Below the pieces are notes generated by a model. That model worked only from the letters and a program-made list of their open reading frames with translations, was not told the origin of the DNA and ran no database searches. A DNA stretch of 64,000 bases, from the NCBI RefSeq assembly GCF_051014445.1, contig NW_027488366.1:27236001-27300000 (forward strand). Direction: 5' to 3'. This stretch comes from Colletes latitarsis. Its lineage: Eukaryota; Arthropoda; Insecta; Hymenoptera; Colletidae. Shown in pieces: positions 38,870-51,385 of the stretch. Positions within the stretch are counted from its first letter, which is position 1. Each line of letters starts with the position of its first letter. Both the position numbers and the translations under genes were made by a program.

Positions 38870-39207
38870 GCCCAGGATCTAGCCATGAAGTATGAGAAAC
38901 ATGCGAAAGTATGAGCCTGATGAGAGCAAATCCCAGACCTAACCTAGACCTAACATGAATTATTCTCTAATATAATGATCGAAACCTGGTTTAATCGACT
39001 GTTTCAGTGTGGTACCACATTACTATGCGATCCAAACCAGAAAATAACACAGGATCTGTCAAACGAGTATGTGAAGTGTGCGAAAGTATGAGCCTGATGA
39101 GAGCAAATCCCAGACCTAACCTAGACCTAACATGAATTATTCTCTAAAATATTGATCGAAACCAGGATTAATTGACTGTTTCAGTGTGGTACCACATTAC
39201 TACGTGA
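38870..39207 (+). repeat. Trimer-spaced repeat inside duplication S (offset 529 bp), copy 1
   Basis: Matches 39,399-39,736 at three monomers plus 1 bp. Markers are GAGAAACATGCG, CTAATATAATGATCG, AATAACACAGG and TGTCAAACGAG. Both copies recur 3,877 bp downstream, so the trimer event preceded duplication S. Confidence 0.8.
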
Positions 39208-39869
39208 TCCAAACCAGAAAAAGCCCAGGATCAGTTCAACAAGTATGTGAAAAACGCGAAAGTATGAGCCTGATGAGGGCGAATCCCAGACCGATGCCAG
39301 ACCTAACTTGCGTTATCCTCTAAAATATTGATCGAAACCAGGTTTAATTGACTGTTTCAGCGTGGTACCACATTACTACGTGATACAATCCAGAAACAGC
39401 CCAGGATCTAGCCATGAAGTATGAGAAACATGCGAAAGTATGAGCCTGATGAGAGCAAATCCCAGACCTAACCTAGACCTAACATGAATTATTCTCTAAT
39501 ATAATGATCGAAACCTGGTTTAATCGACTGTTTCAGTGTGGTACCACATTACTATGCGATCCAAACCAGAAAATAACACAGGATCTGTCAAACGAGTATG
39601 TGAAGTGTGCGAAAGTATGAGCCTGATGAGAGCAAATCCCAGACCTAACCTAGACCTAACATGAATTATTCTCTAAAATATTGATCGAAACCAGGATTAA
39701 TTGACTGTTTCAGTGTGGTACCACATTACTACGTGAACCAAACCAGAAAAAACCCAGGATCCGTTCAACAAGTATGTGAAGAATGCGAAAGTATGAGTCT
39801 GATGAGTGAAAATCCCAGGGCTAACCTAGACCTAACATGCGTTATCCTCTAAAATATTGATCCAAACCA

Positions 39870-40045
39870 GGTTTAATGGACTGTTTCAGTGTGGTACCAC
39901 TTTACTACGTGATCCAAAGCAGAAAAAACCCTCGATCAGGTCAACATGTATGCTAAAACTGCGAAAGTATGACCCTGATGAGGGCAAATACCAGGCCTAA
40001 CCTAGACCTAACATGCGTTGTCCTCTAAAATATTGATGGAAACCA
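39870..40045 (+). repeat. Reference monomer, subtype D
   Basis: Exactly 176 bp. Subtype D is the most divergent in the middle: AAAGCAGAAAAAACCCTCG, then ATCAGGTCAACATG and a TTAAAACTGCG or CTAAAACTGCG segment. It occurs as isolated single monomers about once per 1-4 kb, for example near 1,230, 5,770, 12,220, 14,510, 17,690, 27,070, 35,870, 43,800, 46,615, 52,220, 57,195 and 63,080. It usually sits between other subtypes, so it makes a useful register marker for block copies. Confidence 0.85.
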
Positions 40046-40196
40046 GGTTTAATCGACTGTTTCAGCGTGGTGCCACATTACTATGTGATACAATCCAGAA
40101 ACAGCCCAGGATCTAGCCATGAAGTATGAGAAATATGCGAAAGTATGAGCCTGATGAGGGCAAATCCCAGGCCTAACCTAGACCCAACATGAATTA

Positions 40197-43100
40197 TCCT
40201 CTAAAATATTTATCAAGACCAGGTTTAATTGATTGTTTCAGTGTGGTCCCACATTATTACGTGATCCAAACCAGAAAAAACCCAGGATCCGTTCAACAAG
40301 TATGTGAAGAATGCGAAAGTATGAGTCTGATGAGTGAAAATCCCTGACCTAACCTTGACCTAACATGCGTTATCCTCTAAAATGTTGATCCAAACCAGGT
40401 TTAATGGACTGTTTCAGTGTGGTACCACACTACTACGTGATCCAAACCAGAAAAAACCCTGGATCTGTTCAACAAGTATGTGAAAAACGCGAAGGTATGA
40501 GCCTGATGTGGGCAAATCCCAGACCTATCCCAGACCTAACTTGCGTTGTCCTCTAAGATATTGATGGAAACCAGGTTTAATTGACTGTTTCAGTGTTGTA
40601 CTTCATTACTACGTGATGCAATCCAGAAAACGCCCAGGATCTAGCCATCAAGTATGGGAAATATGCGAAAGAATGAGCCTGATGAGAGCAAATCCCAGAC
40701 CTAACCTAGACCTAACATGAATTATTCTCTAATATATTGATCGAAACCAGGTTTAGTTGACCGTTTCAGTGTGGCCCCACATTACTGCGTGATCCAAACC
40801 AGAAAAAACCCAGGATCCGTTCAACAAGTGTGTGAAGAATGCGAAAGTATGAGTCTGATGAGTGAAAATCCCCGGCCTAACCTAGACCTAACATGCGTTA
40901 TCCTCAAAAATATTGATCGAAACCAGGTTTAATCGACTGTTTCAGTGTGGTACCACACTACTACGTGACCCAATCCAGAAAAAACCCAGGGTCTGTTCAA
41001 CAAGTATGAGAAGAACGCAAAAGTATGAGCCTGATGAGGGAAAATCCCAGACCTATCCCAGAGCTAACTTGCGTTATCCTCAAAAATATTGATCGAAACC
41101 AGGTTTAATCGACTGTTTCAGTTTGGTACCGCACTACTACGTGACCCAATCCAGAAAAAACCCAGGATCCGTTCAACAAGTATGAGAAGAATGCGAAAGT
41201 ATGAGTCTGATGAGTGAAAATCCCAGGCCTAACCTAGACCTAACATGCGTTATCCTCAAAAATATTGATCGAAACCTGGTTTAATCGACTGTTTCAGTGT
41301 GGTACCACATTACTATGCGATCCAAACCAGAAGATAACCCAGGAGCTGTTCAACGAGTATGTGAAAAACGCGAAAGTATGAGCCTGATGTGGGCAAATCC
41401 CAGACCTATCCCAGACCTAACTTGCGTTGTCCTCTAAGATATTGATGGAATCCAGGTTTAATTGACTGTTTCAGTGTTGTACTTCATTACTACGTGATGC
41501 AATCCAGAAAAAGGCCAGGATCTAGCCATCAAGTATGAGAAATATGCGAAAGAATGAGCCTGATGAGAGCAAATCCCAGACCTAACCTAGACCTAACATG
41601 AATTATTCTCTAAAATATTGATCAAAACCAGGTTTAATTGACTGTTTCAGTGTGGTACCACATTACTACGTGATCCAAACCAGAAAAAACCCAGGATCCG
41701 TTCAACAAGTATGAGAAGAATGCGAAAGTATGAGTCTGATGAGTGAAAATCCCAGGCCTAACCTAGACCTAACATGCGTTATCCTCAAAAATATTGATCG
41801 AAACATGGTTTAATCGACTATATCAGTGTGGTACCACATTACTATGCGATCCAAACCAGAAAATAACCCAGGATCTGTTCAACGAGTATGTGAAGTGTGC
41901 GAAAGTATGAGCCTGATGAGGGAAAATCCCAGACCTATCCCAGACCTAACTTGCGTTATCCTCAAAAATATTGATCGAAACCAGGTTTAATCGACTGTTT
42001 CAGTGTGGTCCCACATTACTACGTGATCCAAACCAGAAACAATCCAGGATCCGTTCAACAAGTATGTGAAGAATGCGAAAGTATGAGCCTGATGAGGGCG
42101 AATCCAAGACCTAACCCAAACCTAACATGAGTTATCCTCTAAAATATTTATCAAGACCAGGTTTAATTGAATGTTTCAGTGTGGTACCACATTACTACGT
42201 GAACCAAACCAGAAAAAACCCTGTATCTGTTCAACAAGTATGTGAAGTGTGCGAAAGTATGAGTCTGATGAGGGCAAATCCCAGACCTATCCCAGACCTA
42301 ACATGCGTTATCCTCTAAAATATTTATCAAGACCAGGTTTAATTGATTGTTTCAGTGTGGTCCCACATTATTACGTGATCCAAACCAGAAAAAACCCAGG
42401 ATCCGTTCAACAAGTATGTGAAGAATGCGAAAGTATGAGTCTGATGAGTGAAAATCCCAGGCCTAACCTAGACCTAACATGCGTTATCCTCAAAAATATT
42501 GATCGAAACCTGGTTTAATCGACTGTTTCAGTGTGGTACCACATTACTATGCGATCCAAACCAGAAAATAACCCAGGATCTGTTCAACGAGTATGTGAAG
42601 TGTGCGAAAGTATGAGTCTGATGAGGGCAAATCCCAGACCTATCCCAGACCTAACATGCGTTATCCTCTAAAATATTGATCGAAACCAGGTTTAATTGAC
42701 TGTTTCTGTGTGGTACCACATTACTACGTGATACAATCCAGAAATAGCCCAGGATCTAGCCATGAAGTATGAGAAACATGCGAAAGTATGAGCCTGATGA
42801 GAGCAAATCCCAGACCTAACCTAGACCTAACATGAATTATTCTCTAATATAATGATCGAAACCTGGTTTAATCGACTGTTTCAGTGTGGTACCACATTAC
42901 TATGCGATCCAAACCAGAAAATAACACAGGATCTGTCAAACGAGTATGTGAAGTGTGCGAAAGTATGAGCCTGATGAGAGCAAATCCCAGACCTAACCTA
43001 GACCTAACATGAATTATTCTCTAAAATATTGATCGAAACCAGGATTAATTGACTGTTTCAGTGTGGTACCACATTACTACGTGATCCAAACCAGAAAAAG

Positions 43101-44073
43101 CCCAGGATCAGTTCAACAAGTATGTGAAAAACGCGAAAGTATGAGCCTGATGAGGGCGAATCCCAGACCGATGCCAGACCTAACTTGCGTTATCCTCTAA
43201 AATATTGATCGAAACCAGGTTTAATTGACTGTTTCAGCGTGGTACCACATTACTACGTGATACAATCCAGAAACAGCCCAGGATCTAGCCATGAAGTATG
43301 AGAAACATGCGAAAGTATGAGCCTGATGAGAGCAAATCCCAGACCTAACCTAGACCTAACATGAATTATTCTCTAATATAATGATCGAAACCTGGTTTAA
43401 TCGACTGTTTCAGTGTGGTACCACATTACTATGCGATCCAAACCAGAAAATAACACAGGATCTGTCAAACGAGTATGTGAAGTGTGCGAAAGTATGAGCC
43501 TGATGAGAGCAAATCCCAGACCTAACCTAGACCTAACATGAATTATTCTCTAAAATATTGATCGAAACCAGGATTAATTGACTGTTTCAGTGTGGTACCA
43601 CATTACTACGTGAACCAAACCAGAAAAAACCCAGGATCCGTTCAACAAGTATGTGAAGAATGCGAAAGTATGAGTCTGATGAGTGAAAATCCCAGGGCTA
43701 ACCTAGACCTAACATGCGTTATCCTCTAAAATATTGATCCAAACCAGGTTTAATGGACTGTTTCAGTGTGGTACCACTTTACTACGTGATCCAAAGCAGA
43801 AAAAACCCTCGATCAGGTCAACATGTATGCTAAAACTGCGAAAGTATGACCCTGATGAGGGCAAATACCAGGCCTAACCTAGACCTAACATGCGTTGTCC
43901 TCTAAAATATTGATGGAAACCAGGTTTAATCGACTGTTTCAGCGTGGTGCCACATTACTATGTGATACAATCCAGAAACAGCCCAGGATCTAGCCATGAA
44001 GTATGAGAAATATGCGAAAGTATGAGCCTGATGAGGGCAAATCCCAGGCCTAACCTAGACCCAACATGAATTA
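40197..44073 (+). repeat. Tandem duplication S, unit 2 (3,877 bp)
   Basis: Second unit, near-identical to the first. At its end ATGAATTATTCTCTAAAATATTG continues into ordinary array; at the unit 1/unit 2 junction the same ATGAATTATCCTC leads into TATTTATCAAGACC. This is the signature of a tandem duplication with breakpoints at monomer position about 150. Confidence 0.9.
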
Positions 44074-47000
44074 TTCTCTAAAATATTGATCGAAACCTGA
44101 TTTAATTGACTGTTTCAGTGTTGTACTTCATTACTACGTGGTGCAATCCAGAAAAAGCCCAGGATCTGGCCATCAAGTATAAGAGATATGCGAAAGAATG
44201 AGCCTGATGAGAGCATATCCCAGACCTAACCCAGACCTAACATGAATTATTCTCTAAACTATTCATCGAAACCAGGTTTAATTGACTGTTTCAGTGGGGT
44301 ACCACATTACTACGTGATCCAATCCAGCAATAGCCCAGGATCCAGCCATGAAGTATGAGAAATATGCGAAAGTTTGAGCTTGACGAGTGCAAATCCTAGA
44401 CCTAACCCTGACCTAACATGCGTTATCCTCTAAAATATTTATCAAGACCAGGTTTAATTGATTGTTTCAGTGTGGTCCCATATTACTACGTGATCCAAAC
44501 CAGAAAAAACCCAGGATCCGTTCAACAAGTATGTGAAGTATGCGAAAGTATGAGTCTGATGAGTGAAAATCCCAGGCCAAACCCAGACCTAACATGCCTT
44601 ATCCTATAAAACATTGATGGAAACCAGGTTTAATTGACTGTTTCAGTGTCGTACTTCATTACTACGTGGTACAATCCAGTAAAAACCCAGGATCCGTTCA
44701 ACAAGTATGTGAAGAATGCGAAAGTAAGAGACTGATGAGTGAAAATCCCCGGCCTAACCTAGACCTAACGTGCGTTATCCTAAAAAATATTGTTCGAAAC
44801 CAGGTTTAATCGACTGCTTCAGTGTGGTACCACACTACTACGTGACCCAAACCGGAAAAAACCCAGGATCTAGCCATCAAGTATGAGAAATATGCGAAAG
44901 TATGAGCCTGATTAGGGCGAATCCCAGACCTATCCCAGACCTAACTTGCGTTATCCTCAAAAATATTGATGGAAACCAGGTTTAATTGACTGTTTCAGTG
45001 TTGCATTTCATTACTACGTGATCCAAACCAGTAAAAACCCAGGATCCGTTCAACAAGTATGTGCAGAATGCGAAAGTATGAGTGTGATGAGTGAAAAACC
45101 CCGGCCTAACCTAGACCTAACATGCGTTATCCTCAAAAATATTTATCGAAACCTGGTTTAATCGTCTGTTTCAGTGTGGTACCACATTACTATGTGATCC
45201 AAATCAGAAAATAACCCAGGATCAGTTCAACGAGTATGTGAAGTGTGCGAAAGTATGTGTCTGATGAGGGCAAATCCCAGACCTATCCCAGACCTAACTT
45301 GCGTTATCCTCAAAAATATTGATCGAAACCAGGTTTAATCGACTGTTTCAGTGTGGTACCACATTACTACGTGATCCAAACCAGAAAAAACCCAGGATCC
45401 GTTCAACAAGTATGTGAAGAATGCGAAAGTATGAGTCTGATGAGTGAAAATCACAGACCTAACCTAGACCTAACATGCGTTATCCTCTAAAATATTGATC
45501 CAAACCAGGTTTAATGGACCGTTTCAGTGTGGTACCACACTACTACGTGATCCAAACCAGAAAAAACCCAGGATCTGTTCAACAAGTATGTGAAAATCAC
45601 AAAAGTATGAGCCTGATGAGAGCAAATCCCAGACCTAACCTAGACCTAACATGCGATATCCTCAAAAATATTGATCGAAACCTGGTTTAATCGACTGTTT
45701 CAGTGTGGTACCACATTACTATGTGATCCAAACCAGAAAATAACCCAGGATCTGTTCAACGAGTATGTGAAGTGTGCGAAAGTATGAGTCTGATGAGGGC
45801 AAATCCCAGACCTATCCCAAACCAAACTTGCGTTATCCTCTAAAATATTTATCAAGACCAGGTTTAATTGATTGTTTCAGTGTGGTCCCACATTACTACG
45901 TGATCCAAACCAGAAAAAACCCAGGATCCGTTCAACAAGTATGTGAAGAATGCGAAAGTATGAGTCTGATGAGTGAAAATCCCAGGCCTAACCTAGACCT
46001 AACATGCGTTATCCTCAAAAATATTGATCGAAACCTGGTTTAATCGACTGTTTCAGTGTGGTACCACATTACTACCTGACCCAAACCAGAAAAAACCCAG
46101 GATCTGTTCAACAAGTATGTGAAGAATGCGAAAGTATGAGTCTGATGAGTGAAAATCCCAGACCTATCCCAGACCAAACTTGCGTTATCCTCTGAAATAT
46201 TGATCGAAACCAGGTTTAATCGACTGTTTCAGTGAGGTACCACATTGCTACGTGATCCAAACCAGAAAAAACCCAGGATCAGTTCAACAAGTATGTGAAA
46301 AACGCGAAAGTATGAGCCTGATGAGGGCGAATCCCAGACCTATCCCAGACCTAACTTGCGTTATCCTCTAAAATATTGATCGAAACCAGGTTTAATTGAC
46401 TGTTTCAGCATGGTACCACATTACTACGTGATACAATCCAAAAACAGCCCAGGATCTAGCCATGAAGTATGAGAACTATGCGAAAGTACGAGCCTGATGG
46501 GGGCAAATCCTAGACCTAACCCAAACCTAACATCCGTTATCCTCTAAAATATTGATCCAAACCAGGTTTAATGGACTGCTTCAGTGTGGTACCACTTTAC
46601 TACGTGATCCAAAGCAGAAAAAACCCTCGATCAGGCCAACATGTATTTTAAAACTGCGAATGTATGAGCCTGATGAGGGCAAATGCCAGACCTATCCCAG
46701 ACCAAACTTGCGTTATCCTCTAAAATATTTATCAAGACCAGGTTTAATTGATTGTTTCAGTGTGGTCCTACATTACTAAGTGATCCAAACCAGAAAAAAC
46801 CCAGGATCCGTTCAACAAGTTTGTGAAGAATGCGAAAGTATGAGTCTGATGAGTGAAAATCCCAGACCTAACCTAGACCTAACATGCGTTATCCTCAAAA
46901 ATATTGATCGAAACCTGGTTTAATCGACTGTTTCAGTGTGGTACCACATTACTACATGACCCAAACCAGAAAAAACCCAGGATCCGTTCAACAAGTATGT

Positions 47001-48250
47001 GAAGAACGCGAAAGTATGAGTCTGATGAGTGAAAATCCCAGGCCTAACCTAGACCTAACATGCGTTATCCTCAAAATTATTAATCGAAACCTGGTTTAAT
47101 CGACTGTTTCAGTGTGGTACCACATTACTACGTGACCCAAACCAGAAAAAACCCAGGATCTGTTCAACAAGTATGTGAAAAACGCGAAAGTATGAGCCTG
47201 ATGAGGGAAAATCCTAGACCTAACCAAACCTAACATGCGTTATCCTCTAAAATATTGATCCAAACCAGGTTTAATGGACTGCTTCAGTGTGGTACCACTT
47301 TACTACGTGATGCAAACCAGAAAAAACACAGGATCAGTTCAACAAGTACGTGAAAAACGCGAAAGTATGAGCCTGATGAGGGCGAATCCCAGACCTATCC
47401 CAGACCTAACTTGCGTTATCCTCTAAAATATTGATCGAAACCAGGTTTAATTGACTGTTTCAGCGTGGTACCGCATTACTACGTGATACAATCCAGAAAC
47501 TGCCCAGGATCTAGCCATGAAGTATGAGAAATATGCGAAAGTATGAGCCTGATGAGGGCAAATCCTAGACCTAACCTAGACCTAACATGAATTATTCTCT
47601 AAAATATTGATCAAAACCAGGTTTAATTGACTGTTTCTGTGTGGTACCACATTACTAGGTGATCCAATCCAGAAATAGCCCAGGATCCAGCCATGAAGTA
47701 TGAGAAATATGCGAAAGTATGAGCCTGATGGGGGCAAATCCTAGACCTAACCCAGACCTAACATGCGTTATCCTCTAAAATATTTATCAAGACCAGGTTT
47801 AATTGAATGTTTCAGTGTTGTACCACATTACTACGTGATCCAAACCAGTAAAAACCCAGGATCCGTTCAACAAGCATGTGAAGAATGCGAAAGTATGAGT
47901 CTGATGAGTGAAAATCCCCGGCCTAACCTAGACCTAACATGCGTTGTCCTCAAAAATATTGATCGAAACCAGGTTTAATCGACTGTTTCAGTGTGGTACC
48001 ACACTACTACGTGACCCAAACCTGAAAAAACCCAGGATCTGTTCAACAAGTATTTGAAAAACGCGAAAGTATGAGCCTGATGAGGGCAAATCCCAGACCT
48101 ATCCCAGACCTAACTTGCGTTGTCCTCTCAGATATTGATGGAAACCAGGTTAAATTGACTGTTTCAGTGTTGTACTTCCTTACTACGTGATGCAATCCAG
48201 AAAAAGCCCAGGATCTAGCCATGAAGTGTGAGAAATATGCGAAAGTATGA
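44074..48250 (+). repeat. Diverged monomer stretch without large duplicate blocks
   Basis: Monomers of A, B, C and D types in irregular order, with more private substitutions than the flanks. 45,770-46,050 resembles 38,372-38,640, but I could not follow a longer constant-offset match. Repeated short contexts such as AACCAGTAAAAACCCAGG near 44,680, 45,030 and 47,850 suggest older exchanges. No unique sequence was seen. Confidence 0.7.
47620..47795 (+). repeat. Reference monomer, subtype B
   Basis: Exactly 176 bp. Subtype B reads CCAATCCAGAAATAGCCC, followed by a middle with AGCCATGAAGTATGAG where subtype A has TTCAACAAGTATGTG. It is frequent from about 8.7 kb onward, usually followed by a monomer whose 3' end reads TATTTATCAAGACC. 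Confidence 0.85.
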
Positions 48251-48760
48251 GCCTGATGAGGGCAAATCCTAGACCTAACCCAAACCTAACATGCGTTATC
48301 CTCTAAAATATTTATCGAGACCAGGTTTAATTGAATGTTTCAGTGTGGTACCACATTACTACGTGAACCAAACCAGAAAAAACACAGGAGCCGCTCAACA
48401 AGTATGTGAAGAATGTGAATGTATGAGTCAGATGAGTGAAAATCCGCGGCCTAACCTAGACCTAACATGCGTTATCCTCTAAAATATTGATCGAAACCAG
48501 GTTTAATTGACTGTTTCAGCGTGGTACCACATTACTACGTGATACAATCCAGAAATAGCCCAGGATCTAGCATTGAAGTATGAGAAATATGCGAAAGTAT
48601 GAGCCTGATGAGGGCACCCTAGACGTAACCCAGACCTAACATACGTTATCCTCTAAAAAATTTATCAAGACAAGGTTTAATTGAATGTTTCAGTGTGGTA
48701 CCACATTACTACGTGAACCAAACCGGAAAAAACCCAGGATCCGTTCAACAAGTATGTGAA
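48250..48760 (+). repeat. Block T, copy 1 (offset about 6,813 bp)
   Basis: Matches 55,063-55,573. Both copies carry ACACAGGAGCCG and the shortened GAGGGCACCCTA, which is 2 bp shorter than the usual GAGGGCAAATCCTA, and then AAAAAATTTATCAAGACAAGG. Confidence 0.8.
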
Positions 48761-49202
48761 GAATGCGAAGGTATGAGTCTGATCAGTGAAAATCCCAGGC
48801 CTAACCTAGACCTAACATGCGTTATCCTCTAAAATATTGATCGAAACCAGGTTTAATGGACTGTTTCAGTGTGGTACCACATTACTATGTGATCCAAACC
48901 AGAAAATAACCCAGGATCTGTTCAACGAGTATGTGAAGTGTGCGAAAGTATGTGTCTGATGAGGGCAAATCCCAGACCTATCCCAGATCTAACTTGTGTT
49001 GTCCTCTAAAATATTGATCGAAACCAGGTTTAATTGACTGTTTCAGCGTGGTACCACATTACTACGTGATACAATCCAGAAATAGCCCAGGATCTAGCCA
49101 TCAAGTATGAGAAATATGCGAAAGTATGACCCTGAAGAGGGCAAATCCCAGACCTATCACAGACCTAACTTGTGTTGTCCTCTAAAATATTGATCGAAAC
49201 CA

Positions 49203-49281
49203 GTATGAGCCTGATAAGGGCGAATCCCAGACCTATCTCAGACCTAACTTGCGTTATCCTCTAAAATATTGATCGAAACCA
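49203..49281 (+). repeat. 79-bp truncated monomer (first of nine)
   Basis: ACCAG is joined to TATGAGCCTGAT, deleting monomer positions 2-98 (97 bp). An AG dinucleotide is shared at the two breakpoints. Other copies: 50,506-50,584; 52,523-52,601; 54,002-54,080; 56,191-56,269; 58,912-58,990; 59,167-59,245; 61,887-61,965; 63,366-63,444. All measure exactly 79 bp, so one deletion has been amplified. Sub-lineages read AGCCTGATAAGGGCG or AGCGTGATGAGGGCG. Confidence 0.9.
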
Positions 49282-49579
49282 GGTTTAATTGACTGTTTCA
49301 GCGTGGTACCACATTACTACGTGATACAATCCAGAAATAGCCCAGGATCTGTTCAACAAGTATGTGAAAAATGCGAAAGTATGATCCTGATGAGGGCAAA
49401 TCCCAGACCTATCCCAGACCTAACATGAATTATTCTCTAAAATATTGATCGAAACCAGGTTTAATGGACTGTTTCAGTGTTGTACCACATTACTACGTGA
49501 TCCAAATCAGAAAAAACCCAGGATCTGTTCAACAAGTATGTGAGAAACGCGAAAGTGTGAGCCTGATGAGGGCAAATCC

Positions 49580-51385
49580 CAGACCTATCCCAGACCTAAC
49601 TTCCGTTATCCTCTAAAATATTGATCGAAACCAGGTTTAATCGACAGTTTCAGTGTGGTACCACAATACTACGTGATCCAAACCAGAAGAAAATCCAGGA
49701 TCTAGCCATGAAGTATGAGAAATATGCGAAAGTATGAGCCTGATGAGGGCAAATCCTAGACGTAACCCAGACCTAACATACGTTATCCTCTAAAATGTTT
49801 ATCAAGACCAGGTTTAATTGAATGTTTCAGTGTGGTACCACATTATTACGCGAACCAAACCGGAAAAAACCCAGGATCCGTTCAACAAGTATGTGAAGAA
49901 TGCGAAAGTATGAGTCTGATCAGAGAAAATCCCAGGCCTAACCTAGACCTAGCATGCGTTATCCTCAATAATATTGATCGAAACCAGGTTTAATCGACAG
50001 TTTCAGTGTGGTACCACAATACTACGTGATCCAAACCAGAAAAAAATCCAGGATCTGTTCAACGAGTATGTGAAGTGTGCGAAAGTATGAGTCTGATGAG
50101 GGCAAATCTCTGACCTATCCCAGACCTAGCTTGCGTTATCCTCTAAAATATTGATAGAAACCAGGTTTAATTGACTGTTTTATTTGTGGTACCACTTTAC
50201 TACGTGATCCAAAGCAGAAAAAACCCTCGATCAGGTCAACATGCATGTTAAAACTGCGAAAGAATGACCCTGATGAGGGCAAATCCCAGGCCTAACATGC
50301 GTTATCTTCTAAAATATTGAACGAAACCAGGTTTAATGGACTGTTTCAGTGTAGTACCACACTACTTCGTGATCCAAACCAGAAAAAACACAGGATCTAG
50401 CCATGAAGTATGAGAAATATGCGAAAGTATGACCCTGATGGGGGCAAATCCCAGACCTATCCCAGACCTAACATGCGTTGTCCTCTAAAATAATGATCGA
50501 AACCAGTATGAGCGTGATGAGGGCGAATCCCAGACCTATCTCAGACCTAACTTGCGTTGTCCTCTCAGAAATTGATGGATACCAGGTTAAATTGACTGTT
50601 TCAGTGTTGTACTTCATTACTACGTGATGCAATCCAGAAAAAGCCCAGGATCTAGCCATGAAGTGTGAGAAATATGCGAAAGTATGAGCGTGATGAGGGC
50701 AAATCCTAGACCTAACCCAAACCTAACATGCGTTATCCTCTAAAATATTTATCAAGACCAGGTTTAATTGAATGTTTCAGTGTGGTACCACATTACTACG
50801 TGAACCAAACCAGAAAAAACACAGGAGCCGTTCAACAAGTATGAGAAATATGCGAAAGTATGAGCCTGATGAGGGCAAATCCTAGACCTAACCCAGAACT
50901 AACAAGCGTTGTCCTCTAAAATATTTATCAAGACCAGGTTTAATTGATTGTTTCAGTGTGGTCCCACATTAATACGTGATGCAAACCAGAAAAAACCCAG
51001 GATCCGTTCAACAAGTATGTGAAGAATGCGAAGGTATGAGTCTGATGAGTGAAAATCCCAGGCCTAACCTAGACCTAACACGCGTTATCCTCAAAAATAT
51101 TGATCGAAACCTGGTTTAATCGACTGTTTCAGTGTGGTACCACATGACTATGTGATCCAAACCAGAAAATAACCCAGGATCTGTTCTACGAGTATGTGGA
51201 GTGTGCGAAAGTATGGGTCTGATGAGGGCAAATCCCAGACCTATCCTAGACCTAACATGCGTTATCCTCTAAAATATTTATCAAGACCAGGTTTAATTGA
51301 TTGTTTCAGTGTGGTCCCACATTACTACGTGATCCAAACCAGAAAAAACCCAGGATCCGTTCAACAAGTATGTGAAGAATGCGAA
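49580..51385 (+). repeat. Block U, copy 1 (offset 3,496 bp)
   Basis: Matches 53,076-54,881. Left of about 49,500 the match continues at 3,320 bp (48,991 to 52,311), so the downstream copy holds one extra monomer (3,496 - 3,320 = 176). Markers are CTAACTTCCG, CTCAATAATATTG, TTTTATTTGTGG and the 11-bp-deleted monomer at 50,289. Confidence 0.85.
50281..50300 (+). repeat. Monomer with one 11-bp internal unit deleted
   Basis: CCCAGGCCTAACATGCG lacks one of the two CCYAGACCTAA units normally at monomer positions 121-142. The same form recurs at about 53,777-53,797 and 63,141-63,160, consistent with block copies. An 11-bp loss fits slippage or exchange between the two units. Confidence 0.8.

Larger units (their letters stand above)
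36320..40196 (+). repeat. Tandem duplication S, unit 1 (3,877 bp)
   Basis: Twenty-two monomers plus 5 bp, followed directly by unit 2. Private variants recur at +3,877 throughout, including CTCTAAAATGTTGATCC, CAGTTTGGTACCGC, GACTATATCAG, CAGACCGATGCCAG and ATGTATGCTAAAACTG. The only difference I noticed is a missing A in CCAACCAG near 36,391, which makes the local offset 3,876 left of it. Confidence 0.9.
34150..44073 (+). repeat. Central-right domain: 3.9-kb tandem duplication and older copies
   Basis: All monomers. 34,150-35,120 recurs at 36,790 and 40,667. 35,120-36,320 is mostly single-copy diverged monomers, apart from a segment at 36,100-36,450 repeated at 38,213 (offset 2,113). The rest is the two-unit 3,877-bp duplication. 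No unique sequence was seen. Confidence 0.85.

Noticed and set aside
44074..48250. Possible gene island in the irregular stretch
   Set aside because: Monomer landmarks continue every ~176 bp throughout; the irregularity is only point divergence and subtype order.
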